Part shown: one piece after another, positions 1 through 7,183 of the stretch | Layout of the letters: every line of letters starts with the position of its first letter | Position numbering within the stretch: the stretch's first letter is position 1 | NCBI GenBank assembly: GCA_023429545.1 | Contig: JAEYUU010000303.1 | Coordinates: forward strand, 1-7,299 | From: Verrucomicrobiota bacterium | Lineage (GTDB): Bacteria > Verrucomicrobiota > Verrucomicrobiia > Verrucomicrobiales > Verrucomicrobiaceae | Direction of reading: 5' to 3' | DNA length: 7,299 nt | Notes under the pieces: model-generated | What the model saw: only the letters and a program-made list of their open reading frames with translations | The model's database searches: none | Told to the model about the DNA's origin: nothing | Program-made: the position numbers and the translations under genes

Positions 1-321
1 GTGCAGATATCCTGAACCGTCACCCCACAAGCCATCGGAGGGCATGGCGAGCATCATGGGTTCGCACTCGCCAGCATCGATGAGTCTCTGGAGCACGCGA
101 TGCGCCGCGCCTTTCAAGGTCCAGGCCCAGTGGCTGCCATATACGCCATGCAGCAAGAGGACGAGAGGCAGTGGCTTGTCGCCCGCGTGGGCTGGAGTGT
201 AGAAGGTCACGTCCGCGCGACGGCGCAGCGCGGGGGACTTCACGGTGGCGAAGCGCAGGCCCGGCTCCGTAAGCGATGGTTCGGAGAGCTCGATGGTGCG
301 GAATGGCGATGTCTCACTCAT
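1..321 (-). CDS. Putative esterase, alpha/beta-hydrolase (N-terminal part, runs off left edge)
   Basis: The reading frame begins at an ATG on the minus strand (bases 319-321) and stays open for 107 codons to the window edge, so the C-terminal part is missing. About 50 residues in, a hydrophobic strand (PLPLVLLLHG) is followed by VYGSHWAW. This is the strand-HG-oxyanion segment typical of the putative esterase family (PF00756; esterase D and S-formylglutathione hydrolase relatives). A second strand follows near residues 89-94 (MMLAMPSDG), also as in that family. The nucleophile Ser elbow (GxSxG) and the Asp and His would lie beyond the edge and cannot be checked. There is no obvious signal peptide, so the protein is probably cytoplasmic. 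The start lies 17 bases after the stop of the upstream SDR gene on the same strand, so the two are probably co-transcribed. The fold assignment is fairly safe. The substrate is unknown: a carboxylic ester, an acyl sugar or a lactone are all possible. Confidence 0.8.
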   Translation of the reverse strand, partial: MSETSPFRTIELSEPSLTEPGLRFATVKSPALRRRADVTFYTPAHAGDKPLPLVLLLHGVYGSHWAWTLKGAAHRVLQRLIDAGECEPMMLAMPSDGLWGDGSGYLH

Positions 322-338
322 GGGTGCGCTGGTTGCAG

Positions 339-1070
339 TTACTGTGGTTTCACGGAAAAATCACTGTCCGCCATGCTGCGCAGAACCAGCTCGCGTGTCA
401 CGCACCAGTCATCCATTTCCAGCACCTTGAGGATGGCATCCGCGACATGGCGGGGTGTCAGGAATTTCTCCACGGGCGCCTTCCGCTCGGAGGCTCCATC
501 CCAGAAAGCGGTGTCCACGCCGCCGGGCAGCACCGCGGTGACGCGCACACCGCAGGCAACGGCCTCCTCCTGCAGCCCCTGGGTGAAGCCGCGCACGCCC
601 CACTTGGCGGCGCAGTAGACGGATTCACTGGGAATGCCGCGCAGGCTTGCCGTGGAGATCACATTGACGATATGCCCCGTCTTTCGGGTCATCATGCGGC
701 GCAGTGCCTCCTGCGAGCCGAGGATGGTGCCCTTGAGGTTCACATCCAGCATGAGGTCGATCTCCTCCTCCGTGTAGTCTGGAATCCAGCGGTGGCGCGC
801 GAGACCGGCGTTGTTCACCCACACGGCGATGGGCCCCAGCCTGGCCTCCACTTCCTCACCGAGTTCGCGGACCTCCGCCTGCCGGCTCACGTCACAGGGC
901 AGAGGGAGGAGCCCATCCATGCCCACCATCTCTGCCGCGGAAGCCAGGGCCTCGGCATCCACGTCCGCCATCGCCACCTTCATGCCGGCGCGCGCCAGTT
1001 CCTCACACAGGGCTAAGCCGATGCCACGCGCCGCTCCCGTCACCACTGCCACCTTGTCTCGGAGAATCAT
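339..1070 (-). CDS. Short-chain dehydrogenase/reductase (SDR family oxidoreductase)
   Basis: The protein has 243 residues, the normal length of a classical SDR with one Rossmann domain. The family motifs appear in order. The cofactor loop TGAARGIG is at residues 11-18. Asp36 sits at the end of the second strand, which usually favours NAD over NADP. Asp60 binds adenine, and NNAG is at 86-89. Asn111, Ser139, Tyr152 and Lys156 form a complete catalytic tetrad (YCAAK at 152-156). PGGVDT at 183-188 is the post-catalytic PG motif. The enzyme should therefore be an active cytoplasmic alcohol/ketone oxidoreductase, but the substrate cannot be read from these motifs. I chose the ATG at 1068-1070 because it puts the glycine loop at the usual distance from the N-terminus. 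An in-frame ATG at 1154 would add 28 poorly structured residues and leave only 15 bases to the divergent gene. The gene leads a two-gene minus-strand unit with the esterase 17 bases downstream. Confidence 0.93.
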   Translation of the reverse strand: MILRDKVAVVTGAARGIGLALCEELARAGMKVAMADVDAEALASAAEMVGMDGLLPLPCDVSRQAEVRELGEEVEARLGPIAVWVNNAGLARHRWIPDYTEEEIDLMLDVNLKGTILGSQEALRRMMTRKTGHIVNVISTASLRGIPSESVYCAAKWGVRGFTQGLQEEAVACGVRVTAVLPGGVDTAFWDGASERKAPVEKFLTPRHVADAILKVLEMDDWCVTRELVLRSMADSDFSVKPQ

Positions 1071-1169
1071 GCCCGAATGTTGGCCGGGAGGGGAAACTGG
1101 CCAGCGCTTTTTCGCGTTGCTCTCGCGGTTGATTGTCACGGGGGACTGGGCCATGAAGTTGCCCCGCTC
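1071..1169. promoter_or_regulatory. Divergent intergenic region between SDR and methyltransferase genes
   Basis: These 99 bases separate two genes pointing away from each other, so promoters for both transcription units are expected here. I found no convincing -35/-10 pair for either direction and no strong operator. A short inverted repeat (TGGCC at 1081-1085 and GGCCA at 1099-1103, 13-base spacer) is too short to interpret. The call rests on gene arrangement only. Confidence 0.35.
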
Positions 1170-2069
1170 ATGCCCAACACTCCCTCTGAATCCATCAGTG
1201 CCCCCATCCTCGCCCGTGACTGGCGTGATTATGAGCTGCTGGACGCGGGCGATGGCATGAAGCTGGAGCGCTGGGGGGAATACGTGCTGGCGCGCCCCGA
1301 TCCCCAGGTCATCTGGCCACGGAGCACTGAGTGGAAACAATGGGATGCCTGGTACCACCGCAGCGACAAGGGTGGGGGACGCTGGGAATTCCGCCGGAAG
1401 CTGCCACCCTCATGGAACATCAAGTACGGTGCGCTGACCTTCAAGATTGCGCCCACCGGATTCAAGCATACAGGGCTTTTCCCTGAGCAGGCGGTGAACT
1501 GGGACTGGTGCAGCGGATTGATCCGGCGGGCCAAGGGGAAGGCAAAAGACCGCGATCTCTCGGTGCTCAATCTTTTTGGTTACACCGGTGCTGCTACTGT
1601 GGCTGCGGCTGCGGCAGGGGCGCACGTCTGCCATGTGGATGCCGCGAAGAGCATGGTGGAGTGGTGCGGGGAGAATGCCAAGCTCAGCGGCTTGGGCAAG
1701 GCGTCCATCCGCTACATCGTAGATGACTGTCTGGCCTTTGTGCGCCGGGAAATCCGGCGTGGCAGGAAATATGACGGACTCATTATGGACCCGCCCAGCT
1801 ATGGCCACGGGGCGGCCGGGGAGGTGTGGAAGATGGAGGCCCACTTGTGGCCGCTGCTGGAAGAGTGCCGGAAACTCCTCTCCGATGATCCCATCTTCTT
1901 CCTGGTGAATGCCTACACCACCGGCCTCTCGCCCACGGCACTGGGGAATGTGATGACGCAACTGCTGGGCCCCACCGGAGGCCACCTCGCCACCGGGGAG
2001 GTTGGTCTGCCCATCACCCGTGGGGGGCTTACGCTGCCATGTGGGATCTATGGGAGATGGTGGTGGTGA
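1170..2069 (+). CDS. Class I SAM-dependent methyltransferase, RlmI/RlmK-like, without PUA domain
   Basis: The protein has 299 residues. The N-terminal third contains YELLDAGDG (21-29) and VLARPDPQVIW (39-49), a signature of a group of stand-alone methyltransferases related to the C-terminal domain of the 23S rRNA cytosine-C5 methyltransferases RlmI and RlmK (PF10672). The SAM-binding motif I is LNLFGYTG (133-140). Asp157 at the end of the next strand should bind the ribose of SAM. DPPSYG at 207-212 is the motif IV substrate-base loop of nucleic-acid methyltransferases. Unlike RlmI, there is no N-terminal PUA RNA-binding domain, and the protein is shorter. A cytoplasmic RNA methyltransferase role is likely, with rRNA the best guess, but the target base is not established. 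The start is the ATG at 1170. The frame is open upstream to 1077, but that stretch does not resemble the family. The dehydratase gene starts 48 bases downstream on the same strand. Confidence 0.87.
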   Translation: MPNTPSESISAPILARDWRDYELLDAGDGMKLERWGEYVLARPDPQVIWPRSTEWKQWDAWYHRSDKGGGRWEFRRKLPPSWNIKYGALTFKIAPTGFKHTGLFPEQAVNWDWCSGLIRRAKGKAKDRDLSVLNLFGYTGAATVAAAAAGAHVCHVDAAKSMVEWCGENAKLSGLGKASIRYIVDDCLAFVRREIRRGRKYDGLIMDPPSYGHGAAGEVWKMEAHLWPLLEECRKLLSDDPIFFLVNAYTTGLSPTALGNVMTQLLGPTGGHLATGEVGLPITRGGLTLPCGIYGRWWW

Positions 2070-2117
2070 TTTTCGTTTCCTTTGGCTTCGGTTCCACGAA
2101 CGTTCACGCTCACTCAC

Positions 2118-3848
2118 ATGCCCACCCGCCTTACTCCCGAAGAACTCCGCTCCCATCGCTGGTTTGGTCCCAATGACCTGCGCTCCTTTGGCCACCGCTC
2201 GCGTGCCCGCCAGCTCGGACTCGGACCGGAGGACTGGGAGGGCAAGCCGGTCATCGCGATTCTGAACACCTGGTCGGAGATCAATCCCTGCCACCTGCAC
2301 TTCAAGATTCTCGCGGAGCATGTGAAGAAGGGCATCCTTCAGGCCGGAGGTATGCCGCTGGAGATCCCGGTGATGTCGCTGAGTGAGAACTTCATGAAGC
2401 CCACCACCATGCTTTACCGCAATTTCCTCGCGATGGAGGCGGAGGAGATGCTGCGCTGCCATCCGGTGGACGGCGCGGTGCTGCTGGGCGCGTGCGATAA
2501 GACCACGCCTGCGCTCATCATGGGCGCGGTGTCCGCAGGGCTCCCCTTCATCTTTGTGCCCGGCGGACCCATGCTGCGCGGGCAGTGGCGCGATCAAACA
2601 CTTGGCAGCGGTACGGACGCGTGGAAATACTGGGCCGAGCTGCGTGCGGGAAACATCACCCAGCAGGACTGGTGTGACATCGAGGATGGCATCGCGCGTT
2701 CGCACGGCCACTGCATGACCATGGGCACCGCGTCCACCATGACAGCCATCACGGAGACACTGGGCCTCACGCTGCCGGGCGCCTCCAGTATTCCCGCGAG
2801 TGATGCCCGCCACTGGCGCATGGCAGCCTCCTCCGGACGGCAGATCGTGGACAACGTGTGGAACAACCTGAACCCCTCCACCTTCCTCAACAAGGAGGCG
2901 TTTCACAATGCCATCGTCGCGGACATGGCGGTGGGTGGCAGCACGAATGCCATCGTGCATCTCATTGCCATGGCCGGGCGCGCCGGGATCAAGCTGCCGC
3001 TGGAGGACTTCGACACCATCTCGCGCAAGACGCCCCGACTCGCGGACTTGCGTCCGGCGGGACGGTTCCTCATGGAGGATTTCTATTTTGCCGGCGGCCT
3101 TCCTGCATTGTTGAAGCAGGTGGAGGACCTTCTCACCGGTGACTGCCTCACGGTCAATGGGCACACGCTCTCGGAAAACATTGCGGATGCGAAGATCTGG
3201 AACACCGAAGTGATCCGCACGCGCGACAATGCGCTTTCCCCGGAAGGCGGCACGGCGGTGCTGCGCGGGAATATCTGCCCGAACGGCGCTGTGGTGAAAC
3301 ATAGCGCCATGGAGCAAAAGTACTGGACGCACCGTGGTCCCGCGGTGGTGTTCAAGGATTACGAGGATCTCGCCGCCCGCCTCGATGATCCCAGCGTGCC
3401 CATCACCGCGGAGTCCGTGATGGTGCTGCAAAGCGCCGGCCCCCTCGGTGCGCCAGGCATGCCGGAATGGGGGATGCTGCCCCTCCCCAAGCGCCTTCTC
3501 GAAGCAGGCGTGCGTGACTTGCTCCGGCTCAGTGACGCCCGCATGAGCGGCACCAGCTACGGAGCGTGCGTATTGCACATCGCTCCTGAGAGCGCCGTGG
3601 GCGGACCGTTCGCCCTCGTGCGGGATGGTGACATCATCGCGTTGGATGTGCCGAACCGTACGCTCACGCTGGAGGTGTCGGATGAAGAACTGGCCCGCCG
3701 CAAAGCGGCCTGGAAGCCCGCCCCTCGCAGGGTGGACCGCGGTTACCTGCACCTTTTCCTCAATGAAGTGACGCAGGCGGATGAAGGCTGCGACTTCCGC
3801 TTCTTGCACTACACGGGCACGCCCACGCCCGAGCCGAGAATTCATTGA
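2118..3848 (+). CDS. IlvD/Edd-family sugar-acid dehydratase, probable L-arabinonate dehydratase
   Basis: The protein has 576 residues, the usual size for pentonate dehydratases of the IlvD/Edd family. These enzymes remove water from aldonic acids to give 2-keto-3-deoxy acids, using an iron-sulfur cluster and Mg2+. Three cluster cysteines are visible: Cys58 (SEINPCH), Cys126 (GACDKTTP) and Cys199 (HGHCMTMG). Asp127 and Lys128 follow, the lysine being the residue that is carbamylated to bind Mg2+ in relatives. SDARMSG near 472-478 contains the serine (about 477) that acts as catalytic base. From memory of the Rhizobium L-arabinonate dehydratase, the cysteine positions there differ by one residue and the N-terminal and ILNTWS segments match closely, which supports a [2Fe-2S] enzyme of that clade rather than branched-chain IlvD or phosphogluconate Edd. 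D-xylonate, D-fuconate or another C5/C6 aldonate remains possible. I preferred the ATG at 2118 to an in-frame TTG at 2082 because the protein then begins like its relatives. The product is cytoplasmic. Confidence 0.93.
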   Translation: MPTRLTPEELRSHRWFGPNDLRSFGHRSRARQLGLGPEDWEGKPVIAILNTWSEINPCHLHFKILAEHVKKGILQAGGMPLEIPVMSLSENFMKPTTMLYRNFLAMEAEEMLRCHPVDGAVLLGACDKTTPALIMGAVSAGLPFIFVPGGPMLRGQWRDQTLGSGTDAWKYWAELRAGNITQQDWCDIEDGIARSHGHCMTMGTASTMTAITETLGLTLPGASSIPASDARHWRMAASSGRQIVDNVWNNLNPSTFLNKEAFHNAIVADMAVGGSTNAIVHLIAMAGRAGIKLPLEDFDTISRKTPRLADLRPAGRFLMEDFYFAGGLPALLKQVEDLLTGDCLTVNGHTLSENIADAKIWNTEVIRTRDNALSPEGGTAVLRGNICPNGAVVKHSAMEQKYWTHRGPAVVFKDYEDLAARLDDPSVPITAESVMVLQSAGPLGAPGMPEWGMLPLPKRLLEAGVRDLLRLSDARMSGTSYGACVLHIAPESAVGGPFALVRDGDIIALDVPNRTLTLEVSDEELARRKAAWKPAPRRVDRGYLHLFLNEVTQADEGCDFRFLHYTGTPTPEPRIH

Positions 3849-4213
3849 CGCGAAATATCCCGCGCTTCTGCAGACTACAAAAGCGCGAGGCTGCCGCTCA
3901 ATTCCGGTATGTTCAATGACAGAATTCGCGCAGCAAAGAGGTTGCTGGAGGTGCATTGTGGATGCATGTTCAAGCCTTTGCCTGCTACAAAGAGCCATAT
4001 CGCCTGCTGTGAGGAGGTGGAGGTGCTTGCGACCGCGCTTTGCCCGCGTGTAGGCGGGCCTGACGCTTCCAACTCCGCGGACGGGTTATGGGGAAAGGTC
4101 ATCTGATCTCCCCCTCGTTGGCTTTCAAGATTCCCGATTTTTGCTCCCGGAACCTGTGTCCGGACAACGCGAACATACACCAGCAAAGAGAACCAGCCTC
4201 GACCTGCCCGCTC
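3849..4213. other. 365-base intergenic region upstream of nirK
   Basis: I see no credible gene here. The short frames on both strands have low-complexity or Cys-rich translations and no recognisable motif. The stretch should hold the end of the dehydratase transcript and the nirK promoter. I looked for the FNR/NNR-type site TTGAT-N4-ATCAA and found no good match. Small dyads are present: CGCGCTT/AAGCGCG (3861-3887), TGCAT-N5-ATGCA (3952-3966), CTTTG-N7-CAAAG (3976-3992) and GGGGA/TCCCC (4090-4113). None is strong enough to be named as an operator. A purine-rich GGAGGTGG stretch near 4013 is not followed by a start codon at a useful distance. Confidence 0.6.
3861..3887 (+). terminator. Weak possible terminator hairpin after the dehydratase gene
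   Basis: CGCGCTT and AAGCGCG form a perfect 7-base stem around a 13-base loop, starting 12 bases after the dehydratase stop codon. The position suits a transcription terminator, but there is no run of T after the stem, so intrinsic termination is doubtful. Confidence 0.25.
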
Positions 4214-5794
4214 ATGAGATCACGCCTCCTCACTCTTGTCACCATGTCCGCCGCCATGCTTCTTGTGCAGTGTGGCGACAACAATCCCAGTCCCAATGAC
4301 AAGCTCGCACAGGAGTCCTTCTCCAGCACGATGCAGTCTTACGCATCGGCCCCCGCTGCACCCGCAGCCCCTGCGCAGCCGTCCACTTCCGAGGCCAGTA
4401 TCCTGAGTGACCCGACCAAGCAGCCCGACCAGCCACTCCAGGGCGAGGAAGCTGCCGTCCTTACAGACGCCCCCAATGTGCCCCCGCCAATCACACGCAC
4501 GCATCCCACCAAGGTGGTTGTGAAGCTCGAGATTGTGGAGGTGGTGAAGCAGATGGCGGACGGCGTGGACTACACGTTCTGGACCTTCGGCGGCAATGTG
4601 CCAGGCAAGTTCATCCGCATCCGCCAGAATGATCAGGTGGAGTTTCACCTCATGAACCGTCCGGATAGCAAGATGCCTCACAACATCGACCTGCATGCGG
4701 TCACCGGTCCTGGTGGTGGCGCCGCCGCGTCATTCACAGCGCCGGGGCACGAGTCCGTCTTTTCCTTCAAGGCGCTCAATCCGGGACTCTACGTCTACCA
4801 CTGCGCCACCGCGCCGGTAGGCATGCACGTGGCGAATGGCATGTACGGTTTGATCCTGGTGGAGCCCATCGGCGGATTGCCAAAGGTGGATCGGGAGATT
4901 TATGTGATGCAGTCGGAGTTCTACACGAAGGGTCCCTATGGAGAACGGGGCCTGCAGCCATTCAGCATGGAAAAGGCGCTGGCTGAAAACGCGGACTACG
5001 TGGTTTTCAACGGAGCCGTCGGGGCCATGGCGGGGGACAACGCGGTCCAGGCGAAGGTGGGTGAGCGGGTCCGGTTATTTGTGGGCAACGGTGGCCCCAA
5101 TCTTGTCTCATCTTTTCATGTGATTGGGGAGATATTCGACACGGTGTATGCCGAGGGCGGCGTCAAAGCCGTGCAGCACCAAGTGCAGACCACGATGATT
5201 CCCGCCGGCGGATCTGCGATCGTGGAATTCCACCTGGATGTGCCCGGAACCTATATTCTGGTGGATCATTCGATCTTCCGGGCCTTCAACAAGGGTGCGG
5301 TGGGCATGATCAAGGTCACCGGGCCGGAGGACCTTCTGGTCTATTCTGGAAAGCAGGATGATCGCATCTACCAGTTCGAGGGTGGCGCGATTCAATCGAT
5401 TGCCGCGGCCGGCCCTGCCGCTCAACCCGCGCAGAACAAGGAGGAGCGTATCGCGCGTGGAAAGGTCCTTTACACTTCAACGTGCGTGGCCTGCCATCAG
5501 CCGGAGGGTCAGGGCATTCCCAAGGCCTTTCCTCCACTGGCAAAGTCGGACTATCTCAATGCCGATGTGAACCGCGCCATCAGCACGGTGCTGCACGGGC
5601 TGCAGGGCAAGGTCACCGTCAACGGCGAAACCTATGAGAGCATCATGCCACAGCTCGGATTGAACGACGAGCAGGTGGCGAATGTGCTGACCTACGTCTA
5701 CAGCCAGTGGGGCAACAGCGGCGTTGAGGTGCTGCCTGATCAGGTGAAATCAGTGCGAGCCACGGTGGTATCGACCAATCCAACCGGACATTAG
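4214..5794 (+). CDS. nirK: Copper-containing nitrite reductase (AniA type) with C-terminal cytochrome c domain; probable lipoprotein
   Basis: This periplasmic enzyme of 526 residues reduces nitrite to nitric oxide. Two cupredoxin domains span about residues 95-370. Type 1 copper ligands are His156, Cys197, His205 and Met210. Type 2 ligands are His161, His196 and His352. The catalytic pair is Asp159 and His302. The segment [16 protein letters not shown] and the following [20 protein letters not shown] are nearly those of Neisseria AniA, placing it in the short-loop class. A fused cytochrome c domain follows (about 410-500), with CVACH at 424-428 binding haem and Met478 (SIMPQL) as the likely second axial ligand. 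This is the layout of Ralstonia-type three-domain NirK, and the haem domain should pass electrons to the type 1 copper. The N-terminus is a short hydrophobic signal ending at Cys20, with LVQ before it, an atypical lipobox. An Ala/Pro-rich tether (about 43-95) follows. The ATG at 4214 places this signal at the very start; the frame upstream does not look coding. The nirV-sco gene follows after two bases. Confidence 0.96.
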   Translation: MRSRLLTLVTMSAAMLLVQCGDNNPSPNDKLAQESFSSTMQSYASAPAAPAAPAQPSTSEASILSDPTKQPDQPLQGEEAAVLTDAPNVPPPITRTHPTKVVVKLEIVEVVKQMADGVDYTFWTFGGNVPGKFIRIRQNDQVEFHLMNRPDSKMPHNIDLHAVTGPGGGAAASFTAPGHESVFSFKALNPGLYVYHCATAPVGMHVANGMYGLILVEPIGGLPKVDREIYVMQSEFYTKGPYGERGLQPFSMEKALAENADYVVFNGAVGAMAGDNAVQAKVGERVRLFVGNGGPNLVSSFHVIGEIFDTVYAEGGVKAVQHQVQTTMIPAGGSAIVEFHLDVPGTYILVDHSIFRAFNKGAVGMIKVTGPEDLLVYSGKQDDRIYQFEGGAIQSIAAAGPAAQPAQNKEERIARGKVLYTSTCVACHQPEGQGIPKAFPPLAKSDYLNADVNRAISTVLHGLQGKVTVNGETYESIMPQLGLNDEQVANVLTYVYSQWGNSGVEVLPDQVKSVRATVVSTNPTGH

Positions 5795-5796
5795 AC

Positions 5797-7071
5797 ATGA
5801 TCAGGGCCCTTCTCACGATCCTTTCGCTGACGGCTGTGGCGCAGGCCTTCGGCGGCCCGCCTCTTGGAATGGTTCTCATTCAAGGGGGCAGCTACAAGCC
5901 GCTGTATGCCAGGGACCTGAAAGCACGCTCGGTGGAACCCTTCTTCATGGACGTTTCCCAGGTGACCAATGCCCAGTTTCTGGCCTTTGTGACCGCGCAT
6001 CCGGAATGGCGTCGTTCGCAGGTGAAGCGTTCGCTGGCCGATGCGGGATACCTCAAACATTGGTCGGGTGATCTGGAACTGGGGCCCGCAGCACCACCAG
6101 ACGCTCCCGTCACGCATGTTTCGTGGCATGCGGCGCGGGCCTACTGTCAGAAAGAGGGCAAGCGTCTGCCCTCGCAGGACGAGTGGGAATTTGTCGCACG
6201 CGCCGACGCGTCGCGCGTGGATGCCACGCAGGATCAGGCATTCCTGAACAAGACTCTCGAATGGTATTCCAGGCCGGCAACTGGCGGCACGCCGGACAAG
6301 AGAGACATCGAGCCGAACGTGCATGGACTCCGCGGCATGCACGGTATCGTATGGGAGTGGGTGGGCGATTTCAATTCCACAATGATCGTCGGTGACTCGC
6401 GTGGCGACGGCGCACTGGACAAAAACCTCTTCTGTGGAGCCGGCTCGCAGTCGGGAGGAGATGTGAGCAACTACGCCGCCTACATGCGCTATGCATTCCG
6501 TTCCAGCCTGAAGGGGGACTACTGTGTCAGCAGTCTCGGCTTTCGCGCAGTCAGATCATCCGTCGAAGATGCCCAGGTGTCCCTCAGTGCCACTCCCTAT
6601 GACCTGCCGGGTGAGTGGCGCACGCAGAAGGACAGTGTGGAAAAGCTGGCATCGCTCCGGGGAAAAGTTCGAGTGGTGACCATGGGCTTCACGCGCTGCA
6701 AGTTCGCCTGCCCACGGATTTTGGGCGATATGCAACGGATTGAGGTCGAGCTGGGGGCGGACGCTGATCGCGTGGGTTTTGTGTTTCTTTCTATCGACCC
6801 CAAGAATGACACGCCCACGCAGATGAGCCGCACCATGGCGGAGCGCCGGATGGATCCTTCGCGCTGGACCTTCCTCGCCGCACCGGAGCAAACGGTCCGG
6901 CTCACTGCGGTGATGCTGGACTTCAAGTACGAGCTTGTGGAGGGATTTTTCTCCCACTCGAATCTCATCGCCGTGCTCGACGAAAGCGGTCAGGTGGTGC
7001 ACCGGCAGGAGGTCCTCGGTGCGGACATCGAGCCACTGGTGAAGGCGGTGCGGTCAACTCTCCAGAAGTAA
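5797..7071 (+). CDS. nirV: NirV-like FGE/SUMF1-fold domain fused to SCO1/SenC copper-chaperone domain
   Basis: The 424-residue protein begins with a Sec signal peptide (MIRALLTILS, cleavage likely after AQA at 15-17), so it acts in the periplasm. Residues about 22-255 form a formylglycine-generating-enzyme fold: GMVLIQGGSY (24-33), VSQVTNAQFLAFV (53-65), PVTHVSWHAARAYC (104-117), GKRLPSQDEWEFVARA (121-136), VWEWVGDF (185-192) and SLGFRAV (246-252). NirV proteins encoded beside nirK have this fold, but their job is unsettled. By alignment from memory with human FGE, the two catalytic cysteines fall at Ser224 and Tyr229, so sulfatase-type activation is unlikely. Residues about 265-424 are an SCO1/SenC thioredoxin-like domain with the copper-binding set CKFAC (Cys301, Cys305) and His387 (FFSHSNL). 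The two bases between the nirK stop and this ATG suggest one operon with coupled translation. The likely role of the SCO half is copper delivery to, or thiol reduction at, NirK. The symbol describes only the first domain. Confidence 0.9.
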   Translation: MIRALLTILSLTAVAQAFGGPPLGMVLIQGGSYKPLYARDLKARSVEPFFMDVSQVTNAQFLAFVTAHPEWRRSQVKRSLADAGYLKHWSGDLELGPAAPPDAPVTHVSWHAARAYCQKEGKRLPSQDEWEFVARADASRVDATQDQAFLNKTLEWYSRPATGGTPDKRDIEPNVHGLRGMHGIVWEWVGDFNSTMIVGDSRGDGALDKNLFCGAGSQSGGDVSNYAAYMRYAFRSSLKGDYCVSSLGFRAVRSSVEDAQVSLSATPYDLPGEWRTQKDSVEKLASLRGKVRVVTMGFTRCKFACPRILGDMQRIEVELGADADRVGFVFLSIDPKNDTPTQMSRTMAERRMDPSRWTFLAAPEQTVRLTAVMLDFKYELVEGFFSHSNLIAVLDESGQVVHRQEVLGADIEPLVKAVRSTLQK

Positions 7072-7081
7072 CCCCGGGTCC

Positions 7082-7120
7082 ATCCGGCTTCTGCATTCTG
7101 CGCGTGACATCACGCCGGAT
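7082..7120. promoter_or_regulatory. Inverted repeats between nirV-sco and the aldolase gene
   Basis: A perfect dyad GCGTGA-CA-TCACGC lies at 7102-7115, and a longer-range pair ATCCGGC (7082-7088) and GCCGGAT (7114-7120) encloses it. TCTAAT at 7124-7129 is one base from the consensus -10 hexamer, but no -35 element sits at normal spacing: GTGACA at 7104-7109 is only 14 bases away. The element could be an operator for the following gene or a poor terminator for the nirK operon. There is no T-run. Confidence 0.3.
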
Positions 7121-7183
7121 TACTCTAATGAGTCAGGCCACGCCTGTCAAAGGCACCTATTCCGCAGTCCTCCGCCCGCGTCC

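Noticed and set aside
276..1016. Plus-strand open frame of 246 codons across the SDR gene
   Set aside because: It lies opposite the SDR, whose motifs are complete, and its own translation is unlike any known protein.
1071..1154. Alternative upstream ATG (1154) for the SDR gene
   Set aside because: It would add residues that do not fit the family N-terminus and leave only 15 bases before the divergent gene.
2098..2105. Palindrome GAACGTTC just before the dehydratase start, resembling the centre of a LacI-family operator
   Set aside because: Only eight bases are symmetrical; such a palindrome is expected about every few hundred bases by chance.
1410..3998. Very long open frame on the minus strand (862 codons) opposite the methyltransferase and dehydratase genes
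   Set aside because: Its translation is rich in His, Arg and Gly and shows no family motif, while the plus strand has two clearly recognised enzymes with intact active sites. It is a GC-rich antisense shadow.
3909..4106. Plus-strand frame of 65 codons in the region upstream of nirK
   Set aside because: Cys-rich random-looking translation without motif or signal sequence.
3875..4186. Minus-strand frame of 103 codons in the region upstream of nirK
   Set aside because: Ser/Ala-rich sequence with no motif, no ribosome binding site and a location inside the expected nirK promoter region.
4088..4213. Upstream extension of the nirK frame to a GTG/ATG-type start near 4088
   Set aside because: It would bury the hydrophobic signal and Cys20 lipobox some 40 residues inside the protein; the added residues look non-coding.
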